Shown here piece by piece: positions 27,201 through 42,200 of a DNA stretch of 64,000 bases. Both the position numbers and the translations under genes were made by a program. Below the pieces are notes generated by a model, which saw nothing but the letters and a program-made list of their open reading frames with translations, searched no databases and was not told where the DNA came from. Position 1 is the stretch's first letter, and each line of letters begins with the position of its first letter. This DNA comes from Crossaster papposus (Eukaryota; Echinodermata; Asteroidea; Velatida; Solasteridae), in contig JBAIAA010000818.1 in the NCBI GenBank assembly GCA_037893245.1, positions 124,001 to 188,000 of the forward strand, written 5' to 3'.

Positions 27201-30200
27201 ACATTGGCCCATATGTCTTTAATCTTGTAAGTCTGGTTCCTTTAAACAGCGGGATAACTTTCCAGTATGAATTGGAGGTGACCGGTCTGTTCCCAGACCA
27301 CGGCTCAATGCGAGGGGCGACGGAGATCACCATCACGGGCTCAGGTTTTGGCACCAACGCCAGCGACGTCACTGTCAACCTCGGCGAGTTGGAATGCGAG
27401 GTGAAGACCGTCAACTCGGACTCCATTCGCTGCACCTCGGCCAGCTCTGAGAAGACGCATAGGGTAGACAACAACGGAAGGCACGATTGTAAGTGTGAAT
27501 GTAATGTACATGTCGGTCATTCCACCAAGTTGAAACACAGCGTCCCTTTTAAGCCAAGGGGCCAATTTCCTGGAACTGCTCGGCACAAAAATAGGCTTAA
27601 CACAAAAAAAAGTCTTGCTCAGTAAACTAGGTAAATTGTTGACCAGCCAGGTGCTTTTTGATATACGTCAACTGAAAATTTGGTTTGTAACTCTGTTTTT
27701 GCCAAGGAAGAATTTTCATGCTAAGCATTTTCTTGTTGCGCTTAGCAGCTCAATGAAATTGGCCCTAGGTCTTTTTGATTGCCAAACACACCACATACCC
27801 CATACGGCATACGGCTTTGGAGAACTTTGTAGGAGACCTAGCTCGAAAACTCCACGTTTAGACATATTGCCAAACATTATTTGCCTTGCGAAATTGTAAA
27901 GAGTAGGCCCCAAGGTGAAAACATAGAAATGAACATGTAACACTTCTGTACAAACCATACTCCTCACAAAATGGCTACACATGTTTGGGTTTTGTTTGGG
28001 TTTTTGTTTTTGCCTAACATTTTACATCATCACAAAAGCGTAAAAAGGAATGAAGAATTGAAAAAGTAGCATTCTTAACCAATTCTCAATCACATTTGTG
28101 TTGTTTGTTTTTCTTCTAACCAAAACAGCATACGGTTTGGGCTATAAGTGGAGCCCTCAGTTATTGACAATCGCGGCCGGTGACGTCGTGGTTTGGCAGT
28201 GGGCCACCCCGGGCTTTGTGTCTGACGTCGGGTACTCCGTCCACCAGACAGCTGATGGTGATTCTGTGGCATATGACGGGAATGGATTCTACAGCGGCAC
28301 TACAACTCCTGAAGGTACATTGCAATTCTTGATTGGTAACACAGCACTTTGATTGGCAAGGGTGAATCCAAGAGAGATGGTTGGAGTAGCTAACCTTCTG
28401 TGGAACTTTTGTTCAGAGGTCCACAAAGTGTATGCAATATTAGAGCACCCTCAGGAGTCCTCCTTACAAGTCCTTGCAAGTTTTTGCAAGTCCTTGCGAG
28501 TCTTTGCGAGGCCTCCAGAACGACTGGATAGAACATAGCGCCCTCCATCTTGTGCGCGCATGCGTCTCACCAGTGAGGATTTGAACAATGGTTTGAAACT
28601 TTTAAAATACATTTGTCACACGAGACCACGTACACAGCATGGCGCTCGCGGGAAAAAGTCTGGCTGAGGAAATTCTACTCCATTTTGTAAAAACTTTGTA
28701 AAAACCTCTGTAAAAACTCGAGTTTGTGTCAAACAACAGTGTATTGTATGACACTGCTAGGAAAACCACGACACGTTTCCCAAAACCGCATTGGAAGCTT
28801 GTCCGAGTTTTCCGCATCATCACTGCATGTGAATATACGCATGTACTATCCAGTCTGTTTAATGGAGATCAATGCTCGCAAGTACTAGAAGGACTTAGCA
28901 GGCCCTCGCAAAGGCTCGCAAAGTCTCGCAAAGGCTCGCAAAGGCTCGCAAAGGCTCGCAAAGTCCCGCAAAGTTCCCATAAGTCTCCAGAAATCCTTCC
29001 AGTTTATTCCGACCAACTCTTACCCTAATTCCTACAGGTATGTTTGCGTATCGGTTCTCTTCTCCTGGCACTTACTACTACTCGAGCGGCGAAGTGTCTG
29101 CGAACAGCCAGCTGTACATGAAGGGAATGGTTATCGTCAAGGAACCGACATCAACCTCACACAGACTGACTGTAGAAGTGGCTGGATACCATGCGCAGCA
29201 TACCACTGGATCAGGTAGGGAAAAAACATTGGTGGGTTGTAGCATTACCAGTAGGAGGGCACAGTGCGAAAGCGAGTTTTAAAAAGTGGTAAATGTAGCC
29301 TGTATATATATTATAATAGTTCCTCAAATTTCTCAATCCCCCAAATAGATGTCAGTAATCACTTTTGAGGGGGGTCTAGATAGGTCCTTTTGGATGTTAA
29401 ATGCACAAAATTAAACAATAAAAAGAAAACTGTGATTTTGGGAAGAAAATGGTTAAACATTATTTGAAATATTTTCATTGAATTTTGTATACCCCCAAAT
29501 GAAAATAAATATCTACTTTTTGTGGGTGGGTGGGGGTCAGATAGGTCAATTTGGTTATTAAATGCAGAAAACAATTTTTAAAACTATTTTCATCAAATTT
29601 CTCACACCTCAAAATGGGGGTAATTAACCACCTTTGGGGTTGGACTATCTGGGATAGCTCGTTTGGCTGTAAAATGCCTAAATCACACACAAAATGCAAA
29701 AATGGACTAAAAAAGTCGGACAAGTTGTGGGTAGAATCATGTGAAAGAAGCTCTACATTTGTTTTGTTCCCATTTATTTGAAAGGCGACACTGCTCCTGT
29801 GAGTCCCGATACCTGCCCTGGGAGTGACGCTGCCATTTCAGGGTGCGACATTCCTCAATCTACTGGAGATGATGTTAACAGCTTCTACTTCGCTTACTGG
29901 ATCTGCAGCACCCCGGTTATCACCAAAGTCTCTCCAAATCAGTAAGCAAATTCAAATTCTTATTACCTCCAGGTTATGTATTTCCCCCTGTCTGTCTGTC
30001 TGTCTGTCAGTCGGGCTGATTGTTTGTCTGTCAGGATTTACAGAAAAACTACTGGGGGGTTTAACGAAACTTGGTGGGTCGGTATTAAATAAAAATTTCA
30101 GATTGGTCTGGATCCAGATCAGGAATCTGGATCACTTTGAATGATTTTTTAATATTGGGAGATTTTGCAGTTGGGACGGAGGTCTGCCTTCCATCCAGTG

Positions 30201-33200
30201 CCCATTTTCTAGTTTTTTTCAAGTACATGCGCTCTTAAACTAAACATTTGTGTTGTTTTTTTTCTTCATGTATTTCTAGGCATTGCATTTAACTTATTTG
30301 CAAGTTTTCTGAAAAAAATATTGACAAGTTTTCATAACAAATGTGCAAAAAGTAGAATTTACAATAGTAAAGTAAAATAAATCTGAAAACACAAATAAAT
30401 GTCTTTTATAGTTTGGAATTGTACTTAAAGGGATCGTATACGTTTGGTAATTGGAACCCACTGTTTGTTTCAATCCTATATAGTTATAGATATATATCAT
30501 AAAACTAACCTGTACAAATTTCATTTCAAAGGGTGGTAGCGATTTTGAGATATTGCCGAAAATCTGCAGCGGTTATGTCCACGCAGAAAGAATAATCTGC
30601 ATTGGAATACACAATCTGAGAAACGTCACTGCAGTATTAAACGCTTCTTAGATTCAAATTTTTGGGGATAAAAAGTGATAGCTTTTTCCATAACCGCAGT
30701 ACTTCGAACTAAAAAGTTTTTCAAAATGCATTATACTATCCATAGCTGCTGTACTTCTTACCAAGTAAGTTTTTATTGCCATTAATTTTTGGAGTAATTA
30801 CCAAACGATACGATCCCTTTAAGTGGAGAGTTTTCGAGACTTTTGCAGGGGCACTTCAGCAGGGGGACTTCAGCAAAAAAAAATTAAACAGTTACCTCGA
30901 GTTCAGCCCCTCTCGTACGGGTGGGAGCAGGGAACTCGAAGCATGATGATTTGAAAGTTTGTTTTTTCTTTTTGAACAGAGGTGATTCTAGCACACTTGT
31001 TACAATTGAGGGGACGGGATTCAGCACAGAGAAATGTGAAAATGTGATTTCCGTCGGCGATTTCTCCTGCGAAGTGCAGTCCAGTACCGATAGCGAACTC
31101 ACATGCCTGATTGACCCAGCAGGCAGTATGTCGGTCGGGGAGCCACGCATGGTATCGGTCGTTGTCAGGAACCGCGGACTGGCTCTGAATCAGATCAACT
31201 CAACGGCCGAGCAGGGATTCACGCTGAAGCCACGCATCGATGGATTGTCGCAGCACGAAGGGTCACTCAGTGGCGGCACAAAGGTCATCATAACTGGGAG
31301 CGGCTTTGCGGCCGAGTCGGCCAACGCCGTGTCAATTCGCATCGGCAACCGTGGATGCGCAGTCCAATCTGTGGTGTATACAGAGATACAGTGCGTGACC
31401 AGTGACGCCAACGCCCGCAGGAATCGCAGAGCTACGGAATCGTCGGACGTGACGCTTGAGATCAATTCTGAGCAGGCCGTCTGTAAAACCGACTGCAGTT
31501 TTGACTTTGCTAGCAGTCGGACCCCACAGGTGTATAGCTTCTCTCCGAAGACCGTCTCGGGCGGGAGCACCACAGTCACCATCACCGGTTACCAATTCGG
31601 CCAGAACGCGTCCTTGGTTAAAGTCACTATTGGTGGCGTGGAGTGTGTCGTCACGAGTACCAGCGAGACGGAGATCGAATGCGACGTCGGCTACGTACCG
31701 GCCGGAGTTCGAGAAATGGTCGTAAATGTTGCGGATAGCGGGAATGCTTATTTTAACTTAGGCAACACGGTGACAAGTTCCCGGATCATTGACAGCATCC
31801 TGCCAACCGCGGGGAGCACGGCAGGTGGGCAGGTGGTGACCATTTCAGGAAACGGCTTTGTCAGCGACGACACGCTCATCAAGATCGACGGACAGGTGTG
31901 CGATGTTCAGAGCGTAAGCCTCAACGAAGTCAAGTGTAAGACACCATCGCATAATGCTGGTACAGTTGCTGTGGTAGTGACCTCGAACAACGGAGACTAT
32001 CCACCCCAACCATATGATTATTCATCAACTTCTACACCGACAGTCACATCAGTGACACCAACCAAAGGTCAGTTCTTACCCTTTTACTTAGCAATGCTTG
32101 GAAAGGGAACAAAGCTTGAAATGATTTGGTTTGTCTATGTTGGGCGCGACCGGTGAATCTGCGCTATCACTCGATCACGCAGGAATGCACATGCGCGATC
32201 GGTCGATCCGGTAGGAAATCTTTGACTTTACTTTGATTTTACAAAACACTCCTCCACGATTGGCCGTGAGCACAAATCCAATGGAGAAGGAATTCAATAA
32301 TTTCCAGATTGACCAATCACGCAGGTTCGTTTCTGCGCGATCACGCCCAACATCTACATTTTGTAACTTTATATTTTTTGTTCACATGATGAAAATACAA
32401 AGTTGTTAACTTTATTATTACCCCTGGTCATTGGGCCAATTAAACATTCCAAATACCATCTCAGCTTCCTGGGGAGTATACAGCTTGATGCTGCCATTTT
32501 GGCGCAAGGCAGCTAAATCGGTCACAATAACCATCTCTGCCCTCACAGGTACTCATTTACCCCTGGGTGGAGAAAAGCAATGAGTGACAATGATATGATA
32601 TTGACCGTAGTCACAGGCCGGACTCCAACCCGCAACCTGCAACTTTATCCACAGACGATGAATTTAATACTTTCTCTTCTGTAACAGGTGAAACTGGCGC
32701 TCAGATCACGCTGAGCGGTTCTGGCTTCGGCACAAGTGACCAAGATGTGATCATATCGCTGGATGGTACTGGCTGCAGTATCGACGCGGTGACTGACGTT
32801 TCCGTCATTTGTACATTGGGCGCTCACTCAGCCGGCACGTACCCTATTGTGTTGCACGTACAGGGAAAGGGACTGGCGTCAGGCGACCATCAGTTTGAGT
32901 ATGAGCTAAAAGTGGACTCGGTTGATCCAACAGAGGGTGAGTTGTCACTGGTTCAAGTTCTTCAAATTACCTCTGGCTATCTCTGGCTATCATTCGTATG
33001 TAATTCCTTTCTATGAATAGTGTTCAGTCAGTGGGATGGTTTTATCACAGCCTTTTATTACACATGCAGAGGTTGAAAGAGTCCAGTTATCAATGATTCA
33101 GGTCAAAGTGCGTGCAAAGCGTCGGTAGAACAGACAGTTCGGTCACTGATTTTGCTGTCGTTGCTTAGTTTATCTTTTAAGAATAGACTGTGGATTTTGT

Positions 33201-36200
33201 TGTACAATTAGAATGCTTTTTTTATCATTGTAAAGAGGGAGATCTCCAACATACCAATTAAAACACTGTTGAAAATGTAACTTGTAGGGTAACAGCGTCA
33301 TTGTGGGTCAATTTGCTCTGACAAAAGTAAAATAATGGTAAGTTTGGATTCCTTATGATGTTACCTTTTTCAGAAGAAACCAAAGTCAACCAATTTGGCC
33401 GACCAGTTATATTTTATATGGTTCTTTGAATATTGGCAGCCACGCTCTTTTTACCCAAAATTGAAAACCAAATTGAAAAAATTGTTGGTCTGATGGCGCT
33501 AAAAGTACCCTATACCCCAAATATGGTGTTTAAAATGTCTGCCTTAGTAAAAACAGGTCACCTGCCAAAACATGTGCTGTTCCTGCTAAAGCAAAAGCCA
33601 GCTGATCATAATACCACTCACAAACAATATACTGTACATCACTTGAACATTTGTTTTGTAACCCTGTTTTTGCCAAGGAAGACTTGTCATGCTAAGCAAT
33701 GTTTTTCTTGCTGAGTAGCTCCATGAAACTGGCCCCTATAATAAGCAATATCTGTTTGATTTGAAGGGAGCTTTGGTGGTGGTCAGGTCATGACTATTCA
33801 AGGGACTGGATTTGACGACACCGTTTCAGTGATCATCTGTGACAACGTGTGCGCCAATGGCAACGTGACCTCCTCAGTGATAAACTGTGAGGTACCATCA
33901 AATTCAGGTAAGTGTGGGAAAAAAGGACAACGCGATTGTGATGTTCATTCGGCAACATCATATTTTGTTTGTTGAATCAAATTTTGTACACAGCTTATTT
34001 AGAATGTGTCAGTCACCATTTATATCAAATTTGCATTTGAGGGATTTTACACTATAAAACTTTGAAATAAAACGATACTAGACGATGATGCCCAGCAGCG
34101 ATGTCTAGTTTACCATTCTGAGATTCTGAGAAGAGAACAAAAATCACATTTTTTTATTTTTTATGAAACTTAACGTTCCTGGAACATCAACAAAGGAAGG
34201 AATCTAGAATAGGCTAGTCATTTCTTTGAACAGTCTCCATAAATGAGATTATGAGCCTAGGCCCATGCACAACTATAACAAATACAAATGCACAACTGGT
34301 ATATTGTCCCTTGTTTTCTTCTCATTGTCTTCTCTCTACAGGTCTTATTCGGCTTTCCGTCTACAGAACCCTGGAGTCCTTTGAGATCTCCTTGGTTTCA
34401 TTACCAAAAAGACCATAAAATAAAAAAAAGAAGAAATTTTAATAGTAATTTGTATCTTGGCTTGCAGGAACTGACCCCCAAGCCTGCAATGTGAAAGTCT
34501 TCCTGGCCAGTGGCGCTTCTGCCACCAGTTCGGCCGCCTTCACCTACAAGAAAGATTTGACGCCGGTCATAGACGCCATTGAGCCTCGCCGCGGGGGAAC
34601 GCAAGGAGGAACTGCATTGGTTATCAATGGATCCGGCTTTCTGTAAGGGTTTACTGAGTCAGACTTATACTATAAACGGAATTCCTACTTTCTATTTTCT
34701 TCACTTTGCTCCTACTATTTCCTATTTATTTTTTACCTTGCTCCTACTTTTTCCTTTTTGTTTTCACCTTCCTTTTACTATTTCCGAATTTTGTTCACCT
34801 TGCTTCTACTATTTCCTACTTTTTTGCACCTTGCTCCTACTCGAGGTCAAGATGCCGTCTTGTTTGCATAATTAATCACCGAATCTGCTCGCATATCATA
34901 GACGCTCGTCCAACAAGCGGATATTCTATAGACTAATGAAGCTGTGGACATGGAAACTCACGACTTATGAACAGAACAAATCGTGTCTGATGGGCTCGGC
35001 CAATGTGTTGCAAGGAAGACAAGCGCACTGTGGTTTTATGGATAAATAATTAATATTATTGTCTTTGCAATTTTTCTGCTCGACCTTGCAAAGATTCTTG
35101 TTATAATCATTAATTGCCAGGTCTGCTGGCAATAAAGTGACAATTGGAGGTACCGTGTGTACTATCACTGCCGAAACAGTCTCTCAGATCGACTGCACAA
35201 CAGAAGCCCACGGACATTCAGAAATGACCAGAGTGAGAGTCGAGGTTGGCACCCAAGGAATCGCCACACAGGTGAGTTTTGGGTGTGTGAAAAAGAAAAC
35301 GATTTTGGACGTTTTTTGGAAAATAGAATTAGAGAGTGCATGTAGAGGTAGATAATACATATAAATTGGCCTCTTAAACAAATGGTCCACGACTTGCTTA
35401 ACCAGTTCGCGCCGGGATTATTGTAACATTCACCGAGCCGAGGCGGGGGTTATTTTTAACGAAACTCGATCTGGCGCGGGTTCAGGCTGATGGTCCTGGG
35501 AAGTACGCCCACGCATTTTCTGCCTTGCTCGCTGCTGAGAGACATTTCCGGCTTTGCTCGTTGCTGACAGACATTTCCGGCCTTGCTCGTTGCTGACAGA
35601 CATTTCCGGCCTTGCTCGCTGCGTGTTTATACGTCCTCCGGCGCGCACTGGTTAATGGATAAATATGTGTGGTCAGTTTCCACAGAAACAGAACATCACT
35701 TTCTGAATTTTAACAGCTCCCCTCCATTTTTGGATATGAGAAATTTGATAAAAACGTTCAAAAAGTTTTTTTGATCATTTTCAGAATTGTGTGTTTTATA
35801 ATTTAATTTTTTTAATTTTTCATTAATTTTTTTCATTTCTTGCTTTCGCACTGTACTTCGGGGTGAACCCCTATTGATATGAAAATCAGTGAAAAAATGT
35901 AATCCTCTATTTGGTGGCGTTTGTCTTCGCAGGACAATGCGGACTTCTACTACATCGACGTGTGGTCGTCTCGCTACACCTGGGGAAACCAAGACCCGCC
36001 AATAGAGGGCGATATGGTACGGGTGCCAGCAGGCCAAACGTTGCTGCTGGACATCACCACGCCCATCTTGTCCATGCTTCTCATTCAAGGTGGGTCGGAC
36101 AGCATCTGTGTTGCAATGAAACTAGTAATTCACCGGAACTTGGTGATGACGCAGGCTCACAAGATTCTTCTGTGGCGGCAATATTTTAAGAGTTATTAAA

Positions 36201-39200
36201 TAATTAGTTAATAATTAAAGCTAATAAATCTCGACTTCTAAGCGTTGATCCTTTGTAATACACTTTCTGTGGTTTGCAGAGTAACTTCTTTTCCTTAATA
36301 GGCCAGGGATCACACCCAAAGTCACAATACTAGCAACATTTATAGCAATGTTGCATTGACCTGGAAAATGGCAAACGGGGAACACTCAACGAGGATCCCC
36401 AGCCAAATGGCAATTACAGGTTTATGGTTTTGTCTAACTGTGTAACGCCCCCGAACAAAGATATTGACTAATTTAGGGAACCGCCCACACAGGGCTGGAT
36501 AGCTCAGTTGGTAGAGCACTGGATCGGCAATCCAGAGGTCGCTGGTTCAAGCCCCGCTCCAGTCAATTTCTTTGTTCAATTCTCAAAGTTGTTTTTCGTT
36601 TAGGCGGTACGGTCATCTTTGACGAGGCTGACATTGAGCTCCATGCCCAGAACATCTTGATTGTCGACGGCGGTGGTCTTCAGATAGGCACTGAGGAAGC
36701 ACCCTTCCAGCATGAAGCCACCATCATGATGCACGGCCACGTCCGCTCCACGGAGCTGCCGTTGTTTGGTGCTAAGACCCTGGCTGTCAGGAACGGAACC
36801 CTGGACCTACATGGTACGTTAATAAAACAGGCCCCACGGGAAAAATCTCAATGAATTGGGCGATAATAATTGTCATGCTTATATAATGCTTTCTGCGGCA
36901 GCCCATATCAGTGCTCATTGGGCCTCTACCCTCTACCCTATACTAGTTAAGTGTCTTGCCCAAGAGCACAAACAACATATTCCTGGCAGGCTTTGGACCC
37001 ACGCACCACCGTACATGAGTCAAACACTATAACCATTTGCCCATGGCATTCTACATGACTCTGACTATAAGGCCGATTCATACAAATGGCTTGCACGATC
37101 AACACGCTAGTCATGCTCGGGTAGCTACACAACACTTCAGGCTTCTTTAACCAATAGTGTTTGTTCATATTTGGCAGCAAAAATGTGCTCTTGACCAATT
37201 GGACTCTGGTATTTCTGAAAAGTAAACTACTTTTGATTATAAATCTTTCTTTTTGTGTCTGTGATTAATTAATCCGTTCAGGAAAGCCCGTACCTATAAC
37301 ATGGACACGCTTGGCAGAAACGGCCACGAAGGGAATGACCTCTATGAAACTTGAGGCAGAGGTGACATGGAAGACTGGGGATGAGGTTGTCATTGCATCT
37401 ACCGGATATCGGCACAGTCAGTATGAGAACGAACAGTTGACGATTACAGGTAAAATTCACAACCAAACAATTTAAGGCTGCCTGCGAATTGCCATTAAGA
37501 CCTGTAATTTTCCAGAAAAAGAGGAAATTTAGAGGCCGATACGGGGAATGTTAACAAAAAAATATTTTAATGAAAGTTCGCGCACTGTACCCCGACTCAT
37601 TTAGTGCAACGTGACACTAAATTCTGTCAAGGTACTCATCTGTATTAGTAGAGCAGACTGGTGTCTCGTAGGTTCGAATTTGGCAAGTAAACGAGTCAGG
37701 GTACATTGCAATAAGAGAAAATGTTCGTTTCAGCATCGGGCTCCAAATTTTAATTTCTCTTAAAAATGGCAGGTCTTGTGCTAATGACAATTCACAGAAA
37801 ATTGTTCATGTACCTTAACCAGTTCGCGCCGGATGACGTATATAAACGCAAAAATTCCCCCAAATTCAAAACGGATGACGCATAAACACACCAAGTTCAA
37901 GTTCGGAAATGTATGTCAGCAGCGCGCAAGGCCGGAAATGCGTGGGTGTGCTTCCCGGCACTATCAGCCTGAACACGCTTCGGATCGAGTTTCGTTAAAA
38001 ATAATCCCGCCCGTCGGCTCGGTGATGTTAAAATAATCCCGGCGCGAACTGGTTAAGGCTGTCTGTGAATTGTTATTAAGACCTGTCATTTTCCAAATAA
38101 AGAGAAAATTTGGAGCCTTATTGAAAGTTACCGTTCTATACCCAGACTCTTTTAGTGCAACGTGACACTAAATTCTGTCAAGGTACCTATCTGTATTAGT
38201 AGAGCAGACTGGTGTCTCGTAGGTTCGTATTTTGCAAGTAAACGAGTCAGGGTACAGTGCAATAAGAGAACATTTTCGTTTCAGCATCGGGCTCCAAATA
38301 TGCTTTTAGCTCTTGAAAATTGCAGGTCTTGTGCTAATAACAATTCACAGAATTTGTTTACATGAACCTTAAATAATTTTTTTTAAATGCCGCGGATGAA
38401 AAAGTGAAAAAATGAAAAGCCTGACATTGACGGCTCTACGGCGTACTCGTTAACTACTTTACTGGAACTTCATTTCGTCCACTGAATTTATGCTTTATTT
38501 TGTACGATCCATCTTCAAAATGAAATGAGACATGACCTACCTAGAATACAGATTGACGATTCGAGGAATTTAAGCCACCCTTAAGATTGTTTATCTGCTG
38601 TATCTTTGATAGAGCTACTCGTTCACCACACAGAATAGTTAATTAGGCCGCAATGTTCGTTTGCGTTATTTGCCTCGCTTTGATTGTCAAAATGCCATAT
38701 ACCCTGATAAAGGTCTGTAGGAATGGCTAAACTGTCTCAGATATTTATAAATTGTTAGTCCCGGCCTGTTTGTTGTTGCTTCTCCCCATTGAATTTGGCA
38801 CTCATGAATATACTCTCGTTCATTCCTTTTCCCCCCTCTCCAGGCATTTCATCTGACGGCAGTGCCACCCAGCTCACATTTACGCCAGCCCTAAAGTACG
38901 ACCACTATGGCATAACGCAGACAGTCGAGGGCGTTACTCTGGAAATGCGCGCCGAGGTGGGGCTCTTGACGCGCAATGTCAAAGTCCGGGGGTCGGTGCA
39001 GGAGGAGTGGATTGAGAACTACGATGCCTGCCCGCGAGACTTCAACACAGGTTTGCGATGTGATTTTGATTTTTAAATAATTTGAGATTAACGAGAATGG
39101 ACGAGGAACTGTCGATTCTTGAGTGAATCTACATTTCCGAGGCTATTCTCCAGCTTAAATGAGCGTCGTTTTTCTTGCATTTCTCAGCATCCATGATTGT

Positions 39201-42200
39201 AAAACTTCGGCCAGGTCCGTTAAACGATATTTACTATAAAATACAACCCCCCAAATCCACCCATTCATGATAATTCAAGCAATTACTAATGGTGTATCCT
39301 ATCTTCTAACATAATCATTTTTGATAAAGATAAACAAAGTGTCTTATGAGCTAGTTTATGTACTTTCCCAGCAACCTCATTCTGTTTTTTGGTCTGAAAT
39401 AAAAAAAATACAAAAATCTTTTATGTATTGTTTTAGGTCAATTTGCGACTCAGACATGCTTCCTGGGAAAGTTTGGTGAAGAAACGGGGAGTGATCAGTT
39501 TGGCTCCCAGATCATGTTCTTTGCTGCAAATCCAGACGAGAATCTGATCACCGGTCGTATCGAATATGTGGAGGTCACCCACGCGGGCCAGGGATTCCGT
39601 CTTGGGCGCTACCCGATCCACTTCCACATGAGCGGCGACGTGTCAGGATCGTACGTTCGCGGCTGCGGCATCCACCACACCTTCAATCGCGCGGTCACTA
39701 TCCACGGCGTGCACAACCTCCTGGTGGAGCACAACGTGGCCTACAACATCATGGGCCACGCCTACTTCTTGGAGGACGGCATTGAGACGGGCAACGTCAT
39801 CCAGTACAACCTGGGCGTCTTCGTCCATCCCAGCAGCAGCCTTCTGAATGTCGACATCACCCCGGCCACCTTCTGGATCACCAACCCCGACAACGTCGTC
39901 CGGCACAACGCGGCGGCCGGCGGCTCGCATTTCGGCTTTTGGTACAACATGCCCGCCCATCCCGAAGGACCGTCGTTTACATCCTCAATCTGTCCTCGCA
40001 GCGTCCCCTTGGGGGAGTTCCGGAACAACTCGGCGCACACTCTAGGGTGGTACGGGCTCTGGGTCTTCCCAAACTATCATCCGAAGAAGGGCGGAGGCTG
40101 CAGCGCCTGGCAGGATGAACCTGCCAAGTTCTACTCCTTGTATGCCTGGGAGACGGAGCGTGGCGCCGAGGCGGTAAATGTCGGTGCTGTCCAGTTTCAT
40201 GACTTTGTGGTCTCGGATGCCGACATGTCAGGGGTGGAGTACCAGTTGATCTCGGCCCCTTGGGGCGACGGTGGGGCTCTCGTCAAGGACCTAGTGGTAG
40301 TCGCTCACAGCGAGATATCTGCAGACAAGAAAGAAAAGAAGTGCACAGTGACTGGTGTCCACGGACCGCAGCTGGAAGGTTTGACTGTGGACGGGGTGAA
40401 GTTCATCAACTTTGACCAGGACAGGTGTTCCGCGCTGGCGTATTGTTCCAAATGCCGAATGAACCAAGGGGGCTCTTCGGTACGGCTCAAGGGGCTGGAG
40501 TTCTACAATTCGCCCAACAGGGCGGCCTTCAAGTGGCAGCACGAGTGTTGGTTTGAAGACCTGGATGGCTCTCTGACGGGGACGCCTAATCACATCGTAC
40601 TCCCCAGCAACCCCAATCTTCCCGCAAGTGCTTGCACCCAGAAAGCCGAGTACGGCCACGGTGCCGTGCCAGGTTCGTCCTGCGATGACACCGTCCGTCT
40701 CCACCGCTTGTCGTTCAATTATCCCACTCCGTCATCCCTGCTTGGCAAAGCGGCACTGTTCACCAACGCCCACGGGACCACTGTCGCGCCGTATGCTGAA
40801 AAGCGAATCACTCACAGAAACGGATGGATGGTGACGCTCATCGAAGGAGACACGTACGACATGGCCTTCCAGGATGTGGGTCATGTCACCAACATATCGT
40901 ACGACGCCACCTTTTACGAGTACCAGGATGGGGATTACGTGTTGGTTAGTCACAGCTTCACGCAGATGCCCGACCGATTTGCCATGAATGGTCAGCTCCA
41001 GAACGTTACAGACGCTGCCTTGACGTACGACAGTAACCAGAATGGTGACATGCGCTTTCAGAATGACACCAAAACTCTGACATATATTGGTGAGTTCAAG
41101 AGTAATTTTTGTTTTATTTTCAATTTTAGTTACTTGTTTAAAGGTAGTGTACACCATTTGCTTTTGCTGTAATTTGTGAAAATTGATGGGTTAGGCGATT
41201 CATATTTTATGGTAAATATTTTGACGCTGATCTGTTAAACGTTTTGTGTTTGTAGATGCTAGAAAAATCAAGTAAAAATGCCGTTCTTGTAATCTGGTTC
41301 CTTGACTTTCTTCGCACAAAACACAGCAATTTATAGACGTCAGGGAATTATCAGGTTAGGAAACCAGACTAGTAGGCTTTCACCTATTCACGCGTGTGTA
41401 ACCACATTGCAAATAAAATGTGGGCTAACTAAATCAAATTAAATATAAGAATAATTAGGGGTTTGAAAATAGTCAGGTTTTTCTACCGATTGCCAGACGA
41501 CAATATCATTAGAAATTGAAACAAAATGACACTTTTCTTGAAAACCACAGCACTCCAGATGCTTCAGACTGTTAATCACTTGTTTGTTTTAGGTTTGCAA
41601 ATGGTGCATAGCTACGTTTATTGCATTGACCTGTTTGATGTTTTGGAGAGGTTAACATGTTCACTTTAAACAGTTAAAAGGCCTGATATTTGTGACCTGT
41701 CACCACGACATTAACTTGAAGTTCAAAATTGTCATTTTGCAGAACAGAGGGCAAAAGCAAAAATTTGATGGTGCTCTCGACCACAAGGAATGGCCAAACT
41801 GTCTTTGGTATTGATGAATTGAATGTTCCTTAATTTTTTTCCGTTTTACAGTATCTGGTAAAGGCGAATCGGAGCTTGTGAACAGACAAATCCATCCCAC
41901 CGTCTATACCTGCTTCTACAAGGACTGCTTGCCGTCTGTTCCTATTAAGCCTCCCCCAGATACCCGGCCAGATGACTTCCGGCTCTGGTCCAGTGTGCAG
42001 TCCTGGGAAAGTGGTAGCCTGCCTGTGGACAATGACGACGTGACTATACCAGCCTGTGAGTTTGAAAGGCAGATTGCAATTCGGGCGATTCACAATGCAG
42101 TGCGCCACCAAGCGTTTGACTCAAAAGAGCCACTTTTAAACTTTACGGTCGACTTCTTTCGTATATCATACTGTAGTGAAATATCTATTCTTCATTGTTC

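Noticed and set aside
39643-41157. Antisense ORFs of 90-140 codons opposite exon 38
   Set aside because: Shadows of a GC-rich coding exon; no homology and no splice structure.
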